Of a DNA stretch of 64,000 nucleotides, positions 23,028 to 35,827 are shown one piece after another. Numbering within the stretch: position 1 is the first letter of the stretch; each line of letters starts with the position of its first letter. Source of the stretch: Grifola frondosa (taxonomy: Eukaryota > Basidiomycota > Agaricomycetes > Polyporales > Grifolaceae). A model generated the notes under the pieces. That model did not search any database, was not told where the DNA came from, and worked only from the letters and a program-made list of their open reading frames with translations. The translations under genes and the position numbers were made by a program. The stretch lies in contig LUGG01000032.1 of NCBI GenBank assembly GCA_001683735.1, positions 124,001 to 188,000 of the forward strand, in the 5' to 3' direction.

Positions 23028-25540
23028 GATTATAGAATGTTCGTAAGTTGGAGAAAGCACATATGAAGGGGGGCAACAATGTCAGCAATCCGAACGGATT
23101 ATGGTAGAGACAGGATGTGCATTTGCGATTTTGACCGCGAGGGGGATGTCGCGACCGAAAAGTCTTGGTCATGCCACAAATTTGATCTAGACGGATCACG
23201 GCCAATCTAGCGATTGCCCGCCAATACCTTTCTTCCTTCCCGATCGAGCCACAGCCAGCCACCTTACTTCTCAACAAACACGAAGTTTGGGCAGTCTGCG
23301 CAACCTTTAAGGACGCAAGGCATGTATAACGCCCGAATGTCAATAAATTTATGTACATTTACCGACTATGATCAATTGATCTCGGCTGCCTTTTTCCGTA
23401 CCGCCGGTCGGTAAGTAACAAGCAGTATTGGTCAGGAACTGCTCAGGCTCACATGTACACGCATCAGCGTTCAGCGCTGAGCAACTGCTCTATAAAAGAG
23501 GACGCAGGCATGGAGCATATCCGGGATCTCACGAAATGTAGGTGGCGTCATAGGGGATGCTCTCACGCTGAAGAATGGAGACGGAGGGCACGGAATTACA
23601 TGCGTGCGTCACGGGCTTCGAATTCTCACAATGGAATTTACGGTCTGACTGTCATCTGAAGGCCAGCGTCGAGTCGCGTTATGGCAGTAGACCGAAGCCG
23701 CGGCACGCGGCAGACTAATGACCATAGTAACATGAGGTGCCAGCGGATGATTCGCAGCTAGAAATGAAACCGAGGAGATAACAGCAAAAACAGGGATGCC
23801 AGACACGTCTGGGATTTATCCGGGTGAAGACATCACGATCTTCCACCGTGCTAAAATCCATCTACCGTGTGCAGTACGTATTTGGGTGTCTGTGTAGTTG
23901 CAGCGAGGTCGCAGAGCCGAATGCCTAGTTGATTTCGGCGATGTCGGTAGACTGTGAAACAAGCGGTCACTGGCTGAACGTTGAACGGTAGATGTGAGCG
24001 GACAAGGAATGTGGAACTTTGGATGCAACAGGCATCAGAAAATCAGGCGGGGGGACGATGACGTTAGTCATTATGTCAAGGACACCTGAGAGGAACGAGG
24101 GCCGTCCGCGCGGCTATCAAACACGATGTCGATCTTTTGTGGGTCCACCATGCAGCTGAAGGCGAGGCAGGTATAGCCAATCAATATGAGCAGGTGTGGG
24201 TCGGGGTTTAATTAAGCTATTGGGGCGCTAGAAAACGAGGTCCTTGGCGCAAGTGAGGCGGTCTTGATGAAGCTGATACCTGCTAAAACTGGGCAGATGA
24301 GAGGGTCCAACATTAGGGACTTGCCAGATGTTACGGCTGTTTTCGAGCGGCGCACAGCCGCATCAGAAAAAAATCCGCGGCGTAACATGCGGACCGCTAG
24401 TTGTACCACATCGATGAGATGAATACCAGCGAAGAAAGCGCGGACTACGAATGACGCGCGCTAGCGAAGAAATAGGCAGCTAGAGGCACGTGTTCAAAGT
24501 ACGGGAGTGAGTATAGGGGCGAAATTTTGGCGGTAATGTAACGGTGAAAAGGTTAATCCTGTGATCCTCGATGAGTACCACCACTCGTAGAAGCTTCCAT
24601 ACACTGAGTAGTATGACAGAAAAACAACATGCGGCGCCTACAACCTGCCTCGCGTCCGCACACCGGATTAGACTCAATGATGGTTTGGCCAAACACCGGG
24701 ACACCAAGGCAAAGAATATCAGAAAAGTAGAGGGCACGCAGCTGGATCGGTAAAATACAGGCTGAATACTGTAGATCGACTCGGAGTGCATAGGATTAGC
24801 CACGCCCCTTGTGCGATAGCTGCCGAAATGCAGGATGCCGTGGATCAGAAGTAGCCAATCAAGACGATGCATAGAAATGGAGGAGATTTACCGAGGCGTG
24901 GAATTTGTATGAACTCACCGAAAGCGAACACGTCGTAGTCAGGCCCAGAGTTTTGATGCGGATAGATTACCAGTCGACCAGAAGATCCGCCAGAAGCCAC
25001 GAGCAAGCACCGGAAAAATCTGGATCAAGAATAAATCAAGGATAGGTATATCTTGCAGAGATAATTCTCGGAAGAGAACCGACCGACCAGAAATTCGAGA
25101 ATGGGCGGTCTCCAGTATCGGAGCGAGACAAAAAGTGGGCGTTCGAATCTTTTGTTATGGATGCTAAAATCTCCACGGAGTATGGAGGGGCTGTCGGCAG
25201 GTCTTTTGTGTTTGAGGCGGGAATTATACGAGAAGTACTCTCGAGAACACAGACAAGACAATAAAGCACGAGATGAGCGTCGACGCGTGAGCAGCAGAAA
25301 CAAAAAGGTAAGCAGGTATCGGCAATCTACATATCCGTAAAAGGAAATTAGTGGCGTCTATGCACGCAATTCACAATTAGCTGGGACTTTGCATTTGCAC
25401 CAGGCCAGATACACCTACCCAGTCATGGACTCGGTAACGGCCCCTCGTATTAGGATCCATTCCTATAAAAACACCCCTCCAACCATGCCGCACTCATCAC
25501 GACTCATCGTCGCGAAGCCCAATCCTCCCTCACCACAGAA
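23028..25540. other. Gene-poor stretch of 2.5 kb
   Basis: Only short frames. A TATA box (ctataaaag, 23490-23498) sits just upstream of an ATG at 23510, but the following 49-codon frame has no recognisable character. Nothing further is supported. Confidence 0.45.
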
Positions 25541-26512
25541 ATGGCCCCCGGATACACTCAGCCCGCCGCCGCCAACTATTACACTCCTCCTTCTCATGCT
25601 CCAGCCAAGCAGCGTAATGTTAGACTCTGCGATCAGTGCGGTGCTGTCGAGCAACCATCTGTTGCGAGATTTCGGCTATGTGGTGGTTGTGTAAGTTCGC
25701 TGCGCCCATTTACCCGCATTTGCACAAGCTCATCCACCCTTCATCAATCTCACAGATGACCACCAACTATTGTGTGAGTACTCGACATGACGATATCCGT
25801 ACCCTGATTGCTAACATGTCTGGTAGTCCCCGGAATGCCAAAAAATGCATTGGCCCTCACATAAGACTATCTGCCATCACACCTCCGCGAAGATCTCTGC
25901 AGCGAAGGTGCCAGGCCCTGGAGTTATCGACGAAAGCCTCGTCACAAGCCTCCGCAAATTCTGCTCCTCCCACCAATCACTGCTCGAGTGGACGGGTTTC
26001 CAGGCGCTCCAGCTGAAGCGCATCCCCTCGAACATCCGCCAAAACGCACTCCTCGTCGAGCTCACCTACCGCCCGACTGCGTCCAGTTCCCTCCGCCGGT
26101 ATGTTTCTGCCTCCGTGCTCCTCTTAATTATCCACTCACTCGATCATCGTTATAGATTCTCGATCAAAAACACGCACATCGTCCCGCGAACGTACGTCAC
26201 TGACAACGACGCGCTCGTCGGTGCGGACATCCAGCGGCGAGAGGAGCGCTGTAGGCGGAGTGGGGCATCGGCACTGCGGTGATAATCATCCAATGTGGCG
26301 AGATCAGCCAGGTCATGCCTGTTGAGGTCGACTCGCCCAGCAGGATCTCATGGGACTCGCGAGACGACTGGGGAGACGTGCTCAGGCACTTCGTCGACTC
26401 TGGGCGGACGGACTTCAAGCCGATATCAACTACATCCAGGGGTGAGTGTTGTTATCTTTCAAATTTCAGAAAAGGATCTGATTGTTTCCTATCAGGATGT
26501 GTGTACGGATGA
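25541..26512 (+). CDS. MYND-type zinc finger protein
   Basis: Five exons (25541-25690, 25756-25773, 25827-26098, 26156-26441, 26496-26512). The first three rebuild a MYND finger split by two introns: LCDQCGAV ... FRLCGGC, MTTNYC on an 18-nt exon, then SPECQKMHWPSHKTICH. The C-terminal part (IIIQCGEISQVMPVEVDSPS ... DWGDVLRHFVDSGRTD) is a conserved region of Agaricomycete MYND proteins of unknown role. MYND fingers bind Pro-rich partners. The exon sum is one base short of a whole frame. The break lies at a GGGG run (26262-26265), where REERCRRSG and GIGTAVIII are in different frames. A missing G would restore a 247-residue protein. Confidence 0.8.
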
Positions 26513-26985
26513 ACGGTATATCCGCTTTTGGACACTATGTTCAGACGTCGATCGTTTCGTTCGCGAATACTGCACTGGTGTCTAGTATCCGCACTCCCTC
26601 CCATCTCAGTGAACGCTCGTGGCTCTATCCTCGCTCTCATTGGCGTATTTTCTCGGAGTTGTCTCATGTTATCCCTCCTCGCCGCGCTGTGTATCATTTA
26701 GGTCACATCTTCTCCCCAACTCTTTCCTTCTTCGTCCCGTACATCCTAAGTTATACACAGCATCGTTTTGTAACAACCCAATGTACTTTTTGTGATAATG
26801 CAACCCCAGAAATCCCTTCGTGACGTCTGAATGGCTCGGGAAAACATATCAACATCGCTTTGTCATGCAAGTCTGACTCATGAGATTCGCCATACCCGAG
26901 GTGTCGGCAGCGCGTCTTGGCATTCAATTCAAGTACTTCTGCCAGAACATCTCGACATGACCCGAATCATTGCTCGCCGTTCGCG

Positions 26986-28247
26986 ATGGCAAATCACGCA
27001 GATCCCCTCACGGCGCCGTTCACGCTCGCGGGGCACGTACTTAGGCACCGCATCGCGCTCGCGCCGATTACGCGCATGCGCGCCTCTCACGACGGCGTCC
27101 CTCACCCGCTCACCCCGGTCTACTACGCCCAGCGCACGACCCCCGGCGGGCTCCTCATATCCGAGGGCACAGTAGTGCACCCGCGCGGACGCGGGTTCCC
27201 CAACACGCCCGGAATCTACACGCCCGCGCAGATCGACGCGTGGAAGGACGTGACTGCGGCGGTGCACGCGAAGGGCGGGGTGATCTTCTGCCAGGTGTGG
27301 CATGTCGGGCGCGTCGCGGTGCCGCGCACAACTGGCGGGCACCCTCCGCTCGCGGCGACGAGTCGGCCGCTGCCCGGGCGGCATCAATTATTCGGCCGCG
27401 CGAACGAGGAGGAGGAGTATGTGCAGGGCGAGGCTCTGACGCATGCGGGGATCGCGGAGATCGTCGCGCAGTTTACGGAGGCGGCGCGGAACGCGGTCGA
27501 GGCGGGGTTCGATGGGGTGGAGATACATGGCGGGAACGGGTACCTGCTGGACACTTTCGTGCATGATAATATCAATGACCGCGAGGACGAGTATGGGGGC
27601 TCGTTGGAGAACCGATTGCGCTTTCCTTTGCGTGTTGTGGACGCGATCGTGGAGACGGTCGGGGCGAAGAGGACCGCTATTAGGATCGCGCCGTTTCATG
27701 TTTTGCAAGAAACGAGGGATAGCGACAGGATGGCGACGTTTACGTGGTATGCGGAGGAGCTGGAGAAGAGGGGCCTTGCCTACATTCATGTCGTCGAGCC
27801 GAGGTACGATCAGCTGAGCACGGAAGGCGCGTTCTCGGGGAACCTAGTTCGGAGTGTGGATTCCGTGCTCGCGGAGGGGAATGTAGAAACAACAAGAGAC
27901 GCTGAGTCGGAACCCAAGGAGGGCGATGCAGACGATGCGTTCAGCATTTGGCCCTTCCGGAGGATCTTGAGGACCACTCCTCTGATTACAGCAGGAGGCC
28001 ACTCAGCTGCGAGTGCTCGTGAGGCTGTCTCTGAAGGTAAGGATGAGTTATCAGATGATTTTACATGCGAGAGCTCAGTCGGCATTTCAGGTCGCGCGGA
28101 CTTGGTAGCATTCGGCGACACTTCACTTCGAACCCAGATCTGCCTAGGAGGATCATAAGAGGTCTGCCATTAGCACGATATGATCGGGCAACTTTCTACA
28201 CTCCGGATAAGAAGGGGTGGGTCGACTGGCCAGACTCCCAAGGATAA
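26986..28247 (+). CDS. Old yellow enzyme family NADH:flavin oxidoreductase
   Basis: Exons 26986-28036 and 28091-28247 are joined by a 54-nt intron (SE|GRADLVAFG). The TIM-barrel motifs of the family are present: the N-terminal LAPITRMRA, VWHVGR, the substrate-binding GVEIHGGNGYLLDTF, NDREDEYGGSLENR, ITAGGH, and the FMN-binding GRADLVAFG ... SNPDLPRRI. The C-terminal YDRATFYTPDKKGWVDWP is typical of fungal members. These FMN enzymes reduce electrophilic alkenes with NAD(P)H. The exon sum is one base short. After AFG the sequence ggcgacac needs one more C to continue as RHFTSNPDLP. Corrected length is about 402 residues. A start at 26917 is possible but less likely. Confidence 0.9.
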
Positions 28248-28493
28248 ACTGTAGAACGAGAGCATCCGAGAACACCTGAATCTCTGTCAGTATTTCCGGA
28301 TGCAGAATTAGATAGAAATTGGTTGATAATTGATGCGACTTGGAGGTAGAGTAAGTATTCTTGCGCGAGCCTGCAGGTCCAGATCGACGTTCAGTTGCTA
28401 GGTGATATGGGCGCATATGTACGCTTACGACTAGAATTGAAAAACTAGATAGTTTTTGTAACAGGGTATAAAAGTTCCATGTGCGCGCCTAAA

Positions 28494-29577
28494 CTACATG
28501 ATTGAACACTGACCACAATCTGAATCGTGGTCATCAAGTTGCTTCAACAATTTATCCTTTTCTTTTTCAAGGGCTATCATCTTCTCGGTCAACTTTCCCT
28601 GCGCATATTTTAGATCGTTGACCTCTTGTCGGTATGAATTTCTCTCCTTGTCGCCCTTGCTCTTCAACTGTTTGATCTCCTCTTGAAGCTCCCGTATCTC
28701 TTTCTGGTGCTTCTCCGCCTGCTTTCCTAGCTCCGACTGCAGCGACTTCCCAGCTTCTGTTGTCTGCGACCCCTTATGTTCATCGACCATTTCATGCTGC
28801 ATCTTCAGTACCTCGGGAACGTTCCCAAGCATTTGGTGTATGATCGCATGTGCGGATTCGACCGTGTTGTAATGACGGAGCATGCGCGCACCGCGGTCGA
28901 TAGCGTCCTTGAAGAAAAGGCTCTTTGTCGCAAGCTCGCGCTCTCTCTCCTCGCCACGCTGCTGTTCGACCGCTCCCCACATGTTGGTAACGACCACCAC
29001 GTTATTCATCGCGTCGTCGCCGCATGTCTTCCGGAAGAGACAGAAGCTCTCCCTTGCAATTCCGCCCACGCGCAAGTCCGTGATGCGGTGCATGTATATG
29101 ATGCCGGTCAACAGTCTTCCCTGTTCATATCTGCACGTCGCGTCGCACGTGTCAGTTTGGGTCTGGACCTCCTGGAGTACTATAGGTGCTTACGACTGTT
29201 TGAGGAAAGAAGCGATCTCTCTCAGGACGTCCGCTTGCGTCTTCACTGTGTCGTCGAATCCGGGCGTGTCGATGAGCAGAACATTCTTCCCGGACACCTG
29301 GCATAGATTCCCGAAAGCGATCTCCCCCGTGCAGGACTCTAGGCTGGTTCCGACTCTTAAATTGGATCCGCTGGCAACGTTGATGAACTAGATAAATGAA
29401 ATGCTCAGTCAGCCAACGCGGTTGTCTCATGAGATGACTCCTTGCTGTTGATTTGCCCGACCCGGTCGCACCCACCACGCTAGAAGGCACTTTATTAGAG
29501 CTACAACACAGTCAAGGTATAGAAGTGGGCTCGCACGCGATCAGAGCCACCGGCTGGTTCAGTGTATTCATCACCAT
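28494..29577 (-). CDS. AIG1-like P-loop GTPase-type protein with CaaX box
   Basis: Minus-strand paralogue with the same four-exon plan as the gene at 2612. The start exon is MVMNTLNQPVALIA. The P-loop exon (34 nt) encodes VVGATGSGKST and is followed by an intron with a GC donor (29445-29388). Then come FINVASGSNLRVG, LLIDTPGFDD, GIIYMHRITD and VVVVTNMWGAV. A long charged coil (from about residue 190) ends in CSIM, a CaaX motif. No frame break was found. It is the first of three tandem minus-strand copies at 28.5, 30.4 and 32.1 kb. Confidence 0.8.
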
Positions 29578-29653
29578 CGTACTGTGTCGAATGTGAGGCG
29601 GCAGTACTTCGATCGGTAAGCAAGTTGCTCGTCAATAAGCTAGGATAAAGCCA

Positions 29654-29660
29654 CTATATA
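29654..29660 (-). promoter_or_regulatory. TATA-like box of the GTPase-like gene at 29577
   Basis: On the minus strand the sequence reads tatatag, about 80 bp upstream of the ATG. Confidence 0.45.
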
Positions 29661-30399
29661 CGCATATCTCTTTGACAGCTGCAGCACGACGTATGCATGT
29701 TCGACGTCTTGCTCTATCTCATGGTGCACCCTACTACCGTGTATTCCTTTTTTGCTCTAGGTACATCGTGGTTGAGTCACAAGACCCGATGTGGTAACAA
29801 TGCGATTGATAAGAAGTCCTTTCAAAGGTGGTGCAGATTGCGAACGCTCCTACTGGGCAGTGCAAGTTTTCCGCCCGGTATTCCACGTACTGCGCAACTC
29901 CCGTTCGACAGCACAAGATGATCGGTCTCGTTCACATACAGCATGCATCTGGTCCACCTCGGCATCTTATTGTGATACTCCACATCGAAGCTGTGAGTGC
30001 TTCTATGCCTAGCATTAATATCCGCTGCTGTTTGTATTTGGGCAGAAAGAAGATCTGCTATGCGAAGCATAGTCTGACTGACATAACCTTGTTAGTCTTG
30101 CCGCGTTTCGCTGCGTGGATGCGTGGTGTAGGACAAGCCATCGATAAGACTTCTCTTCTATCCAACATCATTGAGGTATTGCAGCACAGCGAACAGGTTC
30201 AGATCAAACTCTAACGAATTTCGCAGCTGGAGGAGTAAAAGGCTTGTTGCGTCGCGTATCACAACATGCGTGCATTTATATCATTGTCGTATTCTTATCA
30301 ATCTATCTGTACGATTCGGGGGCCGGGTGCAAGTACGAACCAGATATCGCGTCAAGCACTAACTACGTGGATTCGAGGTGGGTGTCGTCTTTGCTTCAA
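29661..30399. other. No supported gene
   Basis: Spacer between tandem GTPase-like copies. Frames are short and without domain character. Confidence 0.45.
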
Positions 30400-31404
30400 T
30401 CACCGCGTCCTTGCTTCTAATGTCTCGTTTGCAGCCCTGAGATCATTCACCTCCTGCCGCTGCCGCTGAGTTTCCCCATGCATGGTTTCCGCGAGATTCC
30501 TTATATTTCCTCGGAGACCCTTCTTTTCCCCTATGAACCGATACTCGCGTTCTTCCAATCTGAACTCATCCTGCAGCTGTCGGCCAACCTCCGTAGACAT
30601 GATTCCCATATGCTGGTCGACCATCTCATGCTGCATTTTCAAGGGCTCCGGCACGTTCCCCAGCATCTGACCAACGATCGCGTGCGCGGAGTCGACCGTA
30701 TTGCAGTGACGGAGCATACGTGCGCCGCGGTCGAGTGCGGCTTGGAAGAAAGTGCTTCGCGTCGCAAGCTCGCGCTCCCTCGCCTCGCCCTGTGCCTGCG
30801 CAACGTCTCCCCACATGTTCGTGACGATCACCACGTTTTTCATGGCGCTGTCCCCGCAGATCGTGCGGAATAGGCGGAAGCTCTCCCTGGCGATCCCGTT
30901 CATGCGGCGGTCGGAGATGCGGTGCGTGTATGTGATTCCCGTGAGCAATCTCCCGGTCTCGTACCTGTGTATCTCACGGTGAGAATATTCTGTGACCTTG
31001 GAAGGGATGCGCGGAGCGTGCTTACGAGTGTTCGAGGTAGGACGCGATGTCCACCAGTACGTCCGCTTGCGTCTTCTCGGTGTCGTCGAATCCGGGTGTG
31101 TCGATGAGGTGGACCTTCCTGCCGGATACCTCGCATTCTGTTGCCAGGTCGACTTCTTCGGTGCAGGACTCGAGGCTGTCCCCGACCTGCAGAGCGGACT
31201 TGCTGATGAGATTGATGAACTAGCGAGCGGTCAGTCGGGGTGCTGTACATTCACTTCTGGGGGCGCCCACCGTTGTCTTGCCTGACCCCGTTGGGCCCAT
31301 TACACTGCAAGATAGCGAACATGGTGTCAGCTTTTGGGGAGCATAGAAAAGGTGAACGCTTACGCTATGAGAGCCGCTCCTTGATTCTGGCTGTTCATGA
31401 CCAT
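30400..31404 (-). CDS. AIG1-like P-loop GTPase-type protein, short C-terminus
   Basis: Paralogue with start exon MVMNSQNQGAALIA and a 34-nt P-loop exon (VMGPTGSGKTT). It continues FINLISKSALQVG, HLIDTPGFDDTEKTQADVL, GITYTHRISD and VVIVTNMWGDV. The coil is shorter and more irregular than in the neighbours, and the frame stops at LEARTR without a CaaX box or hydrophobic tail. It is either a soluble variant or truncated by an early stop. The rest of the protein looks intact. Confidence 0.75.
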
Positions 31405-31483
31405 CTTTGTCAGATTAAGAGTAGAAGTTGTCGTTGTGGGACAGCGAGTAAGACAGTTATCGGTCTGCTAATCATATGGTGAG

Positions 31484-31490
31484 TATATAG
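31484..31490 (-). promoter_or_regulatory. TATA-like box of the GTPase-like gene at 31404
   Basis: The minus strand reads ctatata, 80-86 bp upstream of the ATG, matching the position seen in the paralogues. Confidence 0.45.
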
Positions 31491-32067
31491 GTGCGTCTGT
31501 ATACGACCGCACATCTTCGTTCTGGGAGCCTGTGCATCCGCAGCAACTGGACGACTGCTGCGTCACGATCTGAGTTGGAAACACCCCTGCGGTACCGCGA
31601 TGAACCCCCGTATTTTCTTTTGGTCCGTCACTTCTCTTCGGCGTCACCTCACTGTGCATTTTAAATTGACACTGCGGTGGAATGCGGAGATGGCGTCTGT
31701 TGTACACGGGAATTACGCGAGGTGCACTTCCAGTATTCGTCGCAGTCGCCTTTTCCATTTGTCGCTGATATCCCGCTGGATTGTAGCGCACACACTAGTC
31801 CTTGAACTTATTTTGCATTTGACCAGGTGTGCATGCCAGATAAGCCTCTCTGCATTGTTCAAGATGTCTACCGTGACGACACCTTCACGGACATCGACCA
31901 TTTCAGTAATATTCACGATTCGTGAACTCTACCGTCTGCTGGCGAACAGTACCGTGTCTGCCAACTCGATCTTGTCGGTTAAGCACTCCGCGCCGCTGTC
32001 AAATTTGAAAAGGGTTCACAATGTCCTTGCCCAACGAGGAACATAGGTATGGAGGCCGTACGAATCC
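31491..32067. other. Spacer with one weak coding candidate
   Basis: A minus frame at 31713-31916 (MNITEMVDVREGVVTVDILN and onward) has protein-like composition but no recognisable domain. I treat it as unproven. Confidence 0.25.
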
Positions 32068-33138
32068 CTACATAATCAAGCACAACTCCCTCCAGCGCGG
32101 CAGTGGAAGTGGCTGTCGCAGCTTCTCCTTCTCTACCTCTATCTGCTCTACCTTCCGATTTAACCTGTCGTGTGCGCTTCTAAGGTCATTTATCTCCTGC
32201 TGATGCGCGAGAGAGCTTGTCTTCAGCTGCTCCAAGAGACGGTTAATCTCGTCCCTAAGGACCTTGATTTCCATCTTGTGTTTTTCCTCCTGTTGATCCA
32301 GCTTCATTTGGAGCACCCGACCGGCCTCTGTATCTGCGATTCCCCTGTGCTCATCGACCATCTCGCGCTGCATATTCAGAGCCTTTGGGACGTTCTCCAT
32401 CATCTCTCGGATAATAGCATGCGCCGACTCGAGGGTGTTGTGGTGGCGGAGCATGCGGGCCCCGTGGTCCAATGCATCTTTGAAGAAAAGGCTGTCTGTC
32501 ATAAGCTCGCGCTCCCTCGCCTCTCCATCCTCCTTCCTAACGTCTCCCCACATATTTGTCACGATAACCACGTTCTGCATGGCACCGTCGCCACACGTCT
32601 TACGAAAGAGGCGGAAGCTCTCTCGAGCAATCCCACCTATGCGGCGGTCCGATATACGGTGCATGTAAATGATGCCAGTCAATAGCCTGCCGTCCTCATA
32701 TCTGCCTTCCACGGTGAGTTTCGGCCTCTGCGCAATAAAGTTATAACAAACACTCACGATGTCTTCAGGTATGCAGCGATTTCTCGCAGCACGTCAGCTT
32801 GAGTCTTCTCCGTGTCGTCGAATCCAGCCGTATCAATTAGCTGGACCCTTCTCCAAATATCTCAAACTCTTCTGCGAAGTGAACCTCGTCTGTACAGGAC
32901 TTGAGGCTCTTTCCGACCTGCAAGTTCGACCCGCTGACGAGATTGATGAACTAATAGGGTTGATTTCTCAATAAGACGAGGTTAATTCTTATTTCGCACA
33001 TTGTTCCTCACAGTTGTTTTTCCAGATCCCGTTGGTCCCATAACGCTAAATCATGCGATCAGTCAATGGCTCCGATGCTGGAGAGCAATCGCTAATCACT
33101 CACGCAATGAGAGCGACTTCCCGGCCTGTTTCTTCCAT
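32068..33138 (-). CDS. AIG1-like P-loop GTPase-type protein with CaaX box, apparent frameshift
   Basis: Start exon MEETGREVALIA, then the 34-nt P-loop exon (VMGPTGSGKTT), FINLVSGSNLQVGKSL, a switch DTAGFDD (Ala replaces the usual Pro), GIIYMHRISD and VVIVTNMWGDV. A regular coil ends in CLIM, a CaaX box. Between EIFGE and VQLIDTAG one base is missing in a G run (ccc at 32846-32848 on the plus strand), which brings in a stop if taken literally. Everything after it is clean, so sequence error is as likely as a young pseudogene. Confidence 0.7.
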
Positions 33139-33202
33139 GGCTGCGTTTAGCGGACTATGATGGAGTGGTAAGTGAGACACTATTACTCTGGCGAATGTTG
33201 TG

Positions 33203-33210
33203 TATTTATA
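33203..33210 (-). promoter_or_regulatory. TATA box of the GTPase-like gene at 33138
   Basis: The minus strand reads tataaata, 65-72 bp upstream of the ATG, the best TATA match of the family. Confidence 0.5.
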
Positions 33211-33727
33211 CAAAGGCAGCGCATTGAGTGAAGTACTGCATCTGCATGTCTCGTTTGTTGCGGCTTCATCCTAAGATGCATGCCGTATACATGTGGCGCC
33301 TGTGTCAGACGATGAACGTATTCTCGAAGCATTCGTTGGCCGAAGGAAGATGGCCACCGCCTGTCTCTTCTATTGCCCTCAGGATCGAACTGTGTGGGTT
33401 TCTTGCAGCTGAAGGAGCTTCTGATCTTTCATTACTTCGACATGCAGAGTCCTTCTTTAATATCCGCTGTTACACATTTCACCGCAGCTGCAAAGTTTGG
33501 ACACGAGGTTTATAGTTCTTGCACTGCAATGATTACAAACACGTGGCTATCCCCCGTATAGCATCGACGCTCATAGATTCGATAATGCGACGTTTTCAGG
33601 TGAATCTGCGGCGCTTCATCTAGTCAATATGCAACCCCGTGTCCACCACATGTTTCTCCGCAAGCAGTACAAGTACGAAATTCACCTGAGAGCGGTCGCC
33701 ACTATCTCACTGTGATCTTCCAACATA

Positions 33728-34958
33728 ATGGCCACTCAGAGCTCGGTCATGAAGCCACGTAGACGCTTAGTTACTATTGCGTGCGTCATCTGTCTCTATG
33801 ATATTGTGCATCGCATTTAATCGTCTGCTACTACAGGGTGATGGGTAAGTCATCCGTCATCACATGGTTGTGCTCAAGAATTCCCTTGCCATATAGGGCC
33901 CACAGGTGCTGGAAAATCAACCGTAAGAGTGTAATTTATAACGCCAACTCCGTCAGAGACCTATTCAACCGTAATAGTTCATCAATGTCGCTAGTGGCTC
34001 CAATTTGCGGGTTGGGACCGGTCTGCAGTCGTGTACGGATCGTGTGGAGTCGTCATCGCCATTTGATTTGGACGACTGCATCGTCACACTCGTTGACACA
34101 CCTGGGTTCGACGACACCACGAAGAGCGATGCGGAGGTGCTCAATATGGTCGCCGGGTTTCTCAAATACCAGTAGGCATTCGTGTAGGTCCGTTCAACAA
34201 TACATTAACTAAAGAAGGTATGTTTCAGGTACGAGCAAGGACAACTCTTGAATGGGATCATTTATATGCATCGCATCTCGGACTATAGAGCAGGAGGATC
34301 GGCAGTCCGCAACTTTAGGTTCTTCAAACAACTCTGTGGCGATGATTTCCTACCCAATAGTGCAATCGTAACGAACATGTGGGGCGATGTCACTGAAGAG
34401 TTGGGAGAGCGTCGTGAGCAGGAGCTTTTCGGGAAAGACGTTTTCTTCAAGTCTGCCATCGATAAGGACGCCAACAAGTCTCGCCACCACAATACGCTCG
34501 AATCTGCTCATGAAATTTTGCGCCCTCTAGCAGGAAAGCCTCCGCAGGCCTTGCTGATTCAGAAGGAGCTCGTGGATGAGAAGAAGCGCCTTTGCGAGAC
34601 GGCTGCTGGTATCGCTCTCCTCGGCGAGCTTGCTGAGAACGAGCGAAAGCACCAGGAGCGACTGGACGGACTGCAGAGAGAATTGAAGGAAGCCATGGAG
34701 GCGAGGGACCGAGAGAGTGTGCAGGAATTAGAAGAAGCACTTCGCAGTCTCGCTGCGGAAGAACAGAGGCTTCAAGCTCGGCGGATGGCGATTCAAAGGG
34801 CAGAGGAGCGCGCATGGGAAATCGACAGTGACCGTTATATTCTCCTTCGCATACGCAAGCTGATGGCCGCAGCCAAGGAGTTCGCCCGCAGATACTTTCT
34901 ACCTCGACCGAATGTGCCACTTGTGCATGTGAGTGTTGCGACCCGATTTGTTTCATGA
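33728..34958 (+). CDS. Divergent AIG1-like P-loop GTPase-type protein with an 8-nt exon
   Basis: Five exons: 33728-33780, 33837-33844 (8 nt), 33897-33922, 33978-34171 and 34229-34958. The sum is 1011 bases, an intact 336-residue protein. The P-loop GPTGAGKST is split across the 8-nt and 26-nt exons where paralogues use one 34-nt exon. The G domain continues FINVASGSNLRVG, VTLVDTPGFDD, GIIYMHRISD and AIVTNMWGDV. The C-terminal half diverges: a shorter coil, then a basic region ending in RFVS with no CaaX box. It is transcribed away from the three minus-strand copies. No TATA-like box is seen at the usual distance. Confidence 0.8.
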
Positions 34959-35827
34959 GTGTCATGTGGATTTATCCTATCCTCGAAGATGCATCCGGGA
35001 GGCATTTCAGCACACTCAATGACCACAGATACTATTCATGGTAGAGGCGGTGTGTAACATGGACATACCTGACCTCTTCCGTTTTCTGACTTATGTCACA
35101 GAAGTTGAAGAACCTTTTATCGCTGACTTCGCGTGACTTTGACTGTTTCGTTCATTTTCATGACTGTGGCTCCAATTGTACAGTATGTACTCCGGTTTTA
35201 CAGTATGATGTATTCCAGTTTGCGGTAGCAATGAACACCATCGCACAGAATTCCTACACGTTCGTGAATCGATGAATGATTCCTCCCGATACGGACGCCG
35301 TCCAGTCCTACCGGTACATTAGCCTCGAGTCTCGACTTGAGGAGCTGATACGTATACTGCGTGTGGCGGTGATAACGGTATTTTTTCAGGAGTTTTCTCT
35401 GCATAGATATGACATGATAAACGAAGCCAACGGCACCCGCTTGCAAGTGAAGCGACACAAGTTCATCAAATCCACTGGGTATCTTCTGCTAGTATTCTCA
35501 TCATTGAATCAGCCTGTTCCGACCAACAAAAGTGCAGCAGAGTATGGTTATTTTGCAGCTGAAGGTATACGATTTTAACTTCCTACGATTATGAAAAAGA
35601 TACTGTCTTCTAAATCCTGCGCGGCGAGGCCCCTTAAGCTCGTGAGGGACCATGTGTCCAACTATCATGACCGTGATAAAATAATCTCACATACGAGGAT
35701 GAAGCCAATACATCGTATCAAATCAAGTTGCGCTGGCCGAGTCCTTGCAAACAATTTTGCTTGATTCCAGGAGTGATGTCACAATCTGCCGTTGCCGTCT
35801 GCTAGTCTGCCCCCACATTAGGGTGCT
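34959..35827. other. No supported gene
   Basis: Between the divergent GTPase copy and the duplicated gene pair. It may hold 5' exons of the gene at 35828, but none could be joined in frame. Confidence 0.4.
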
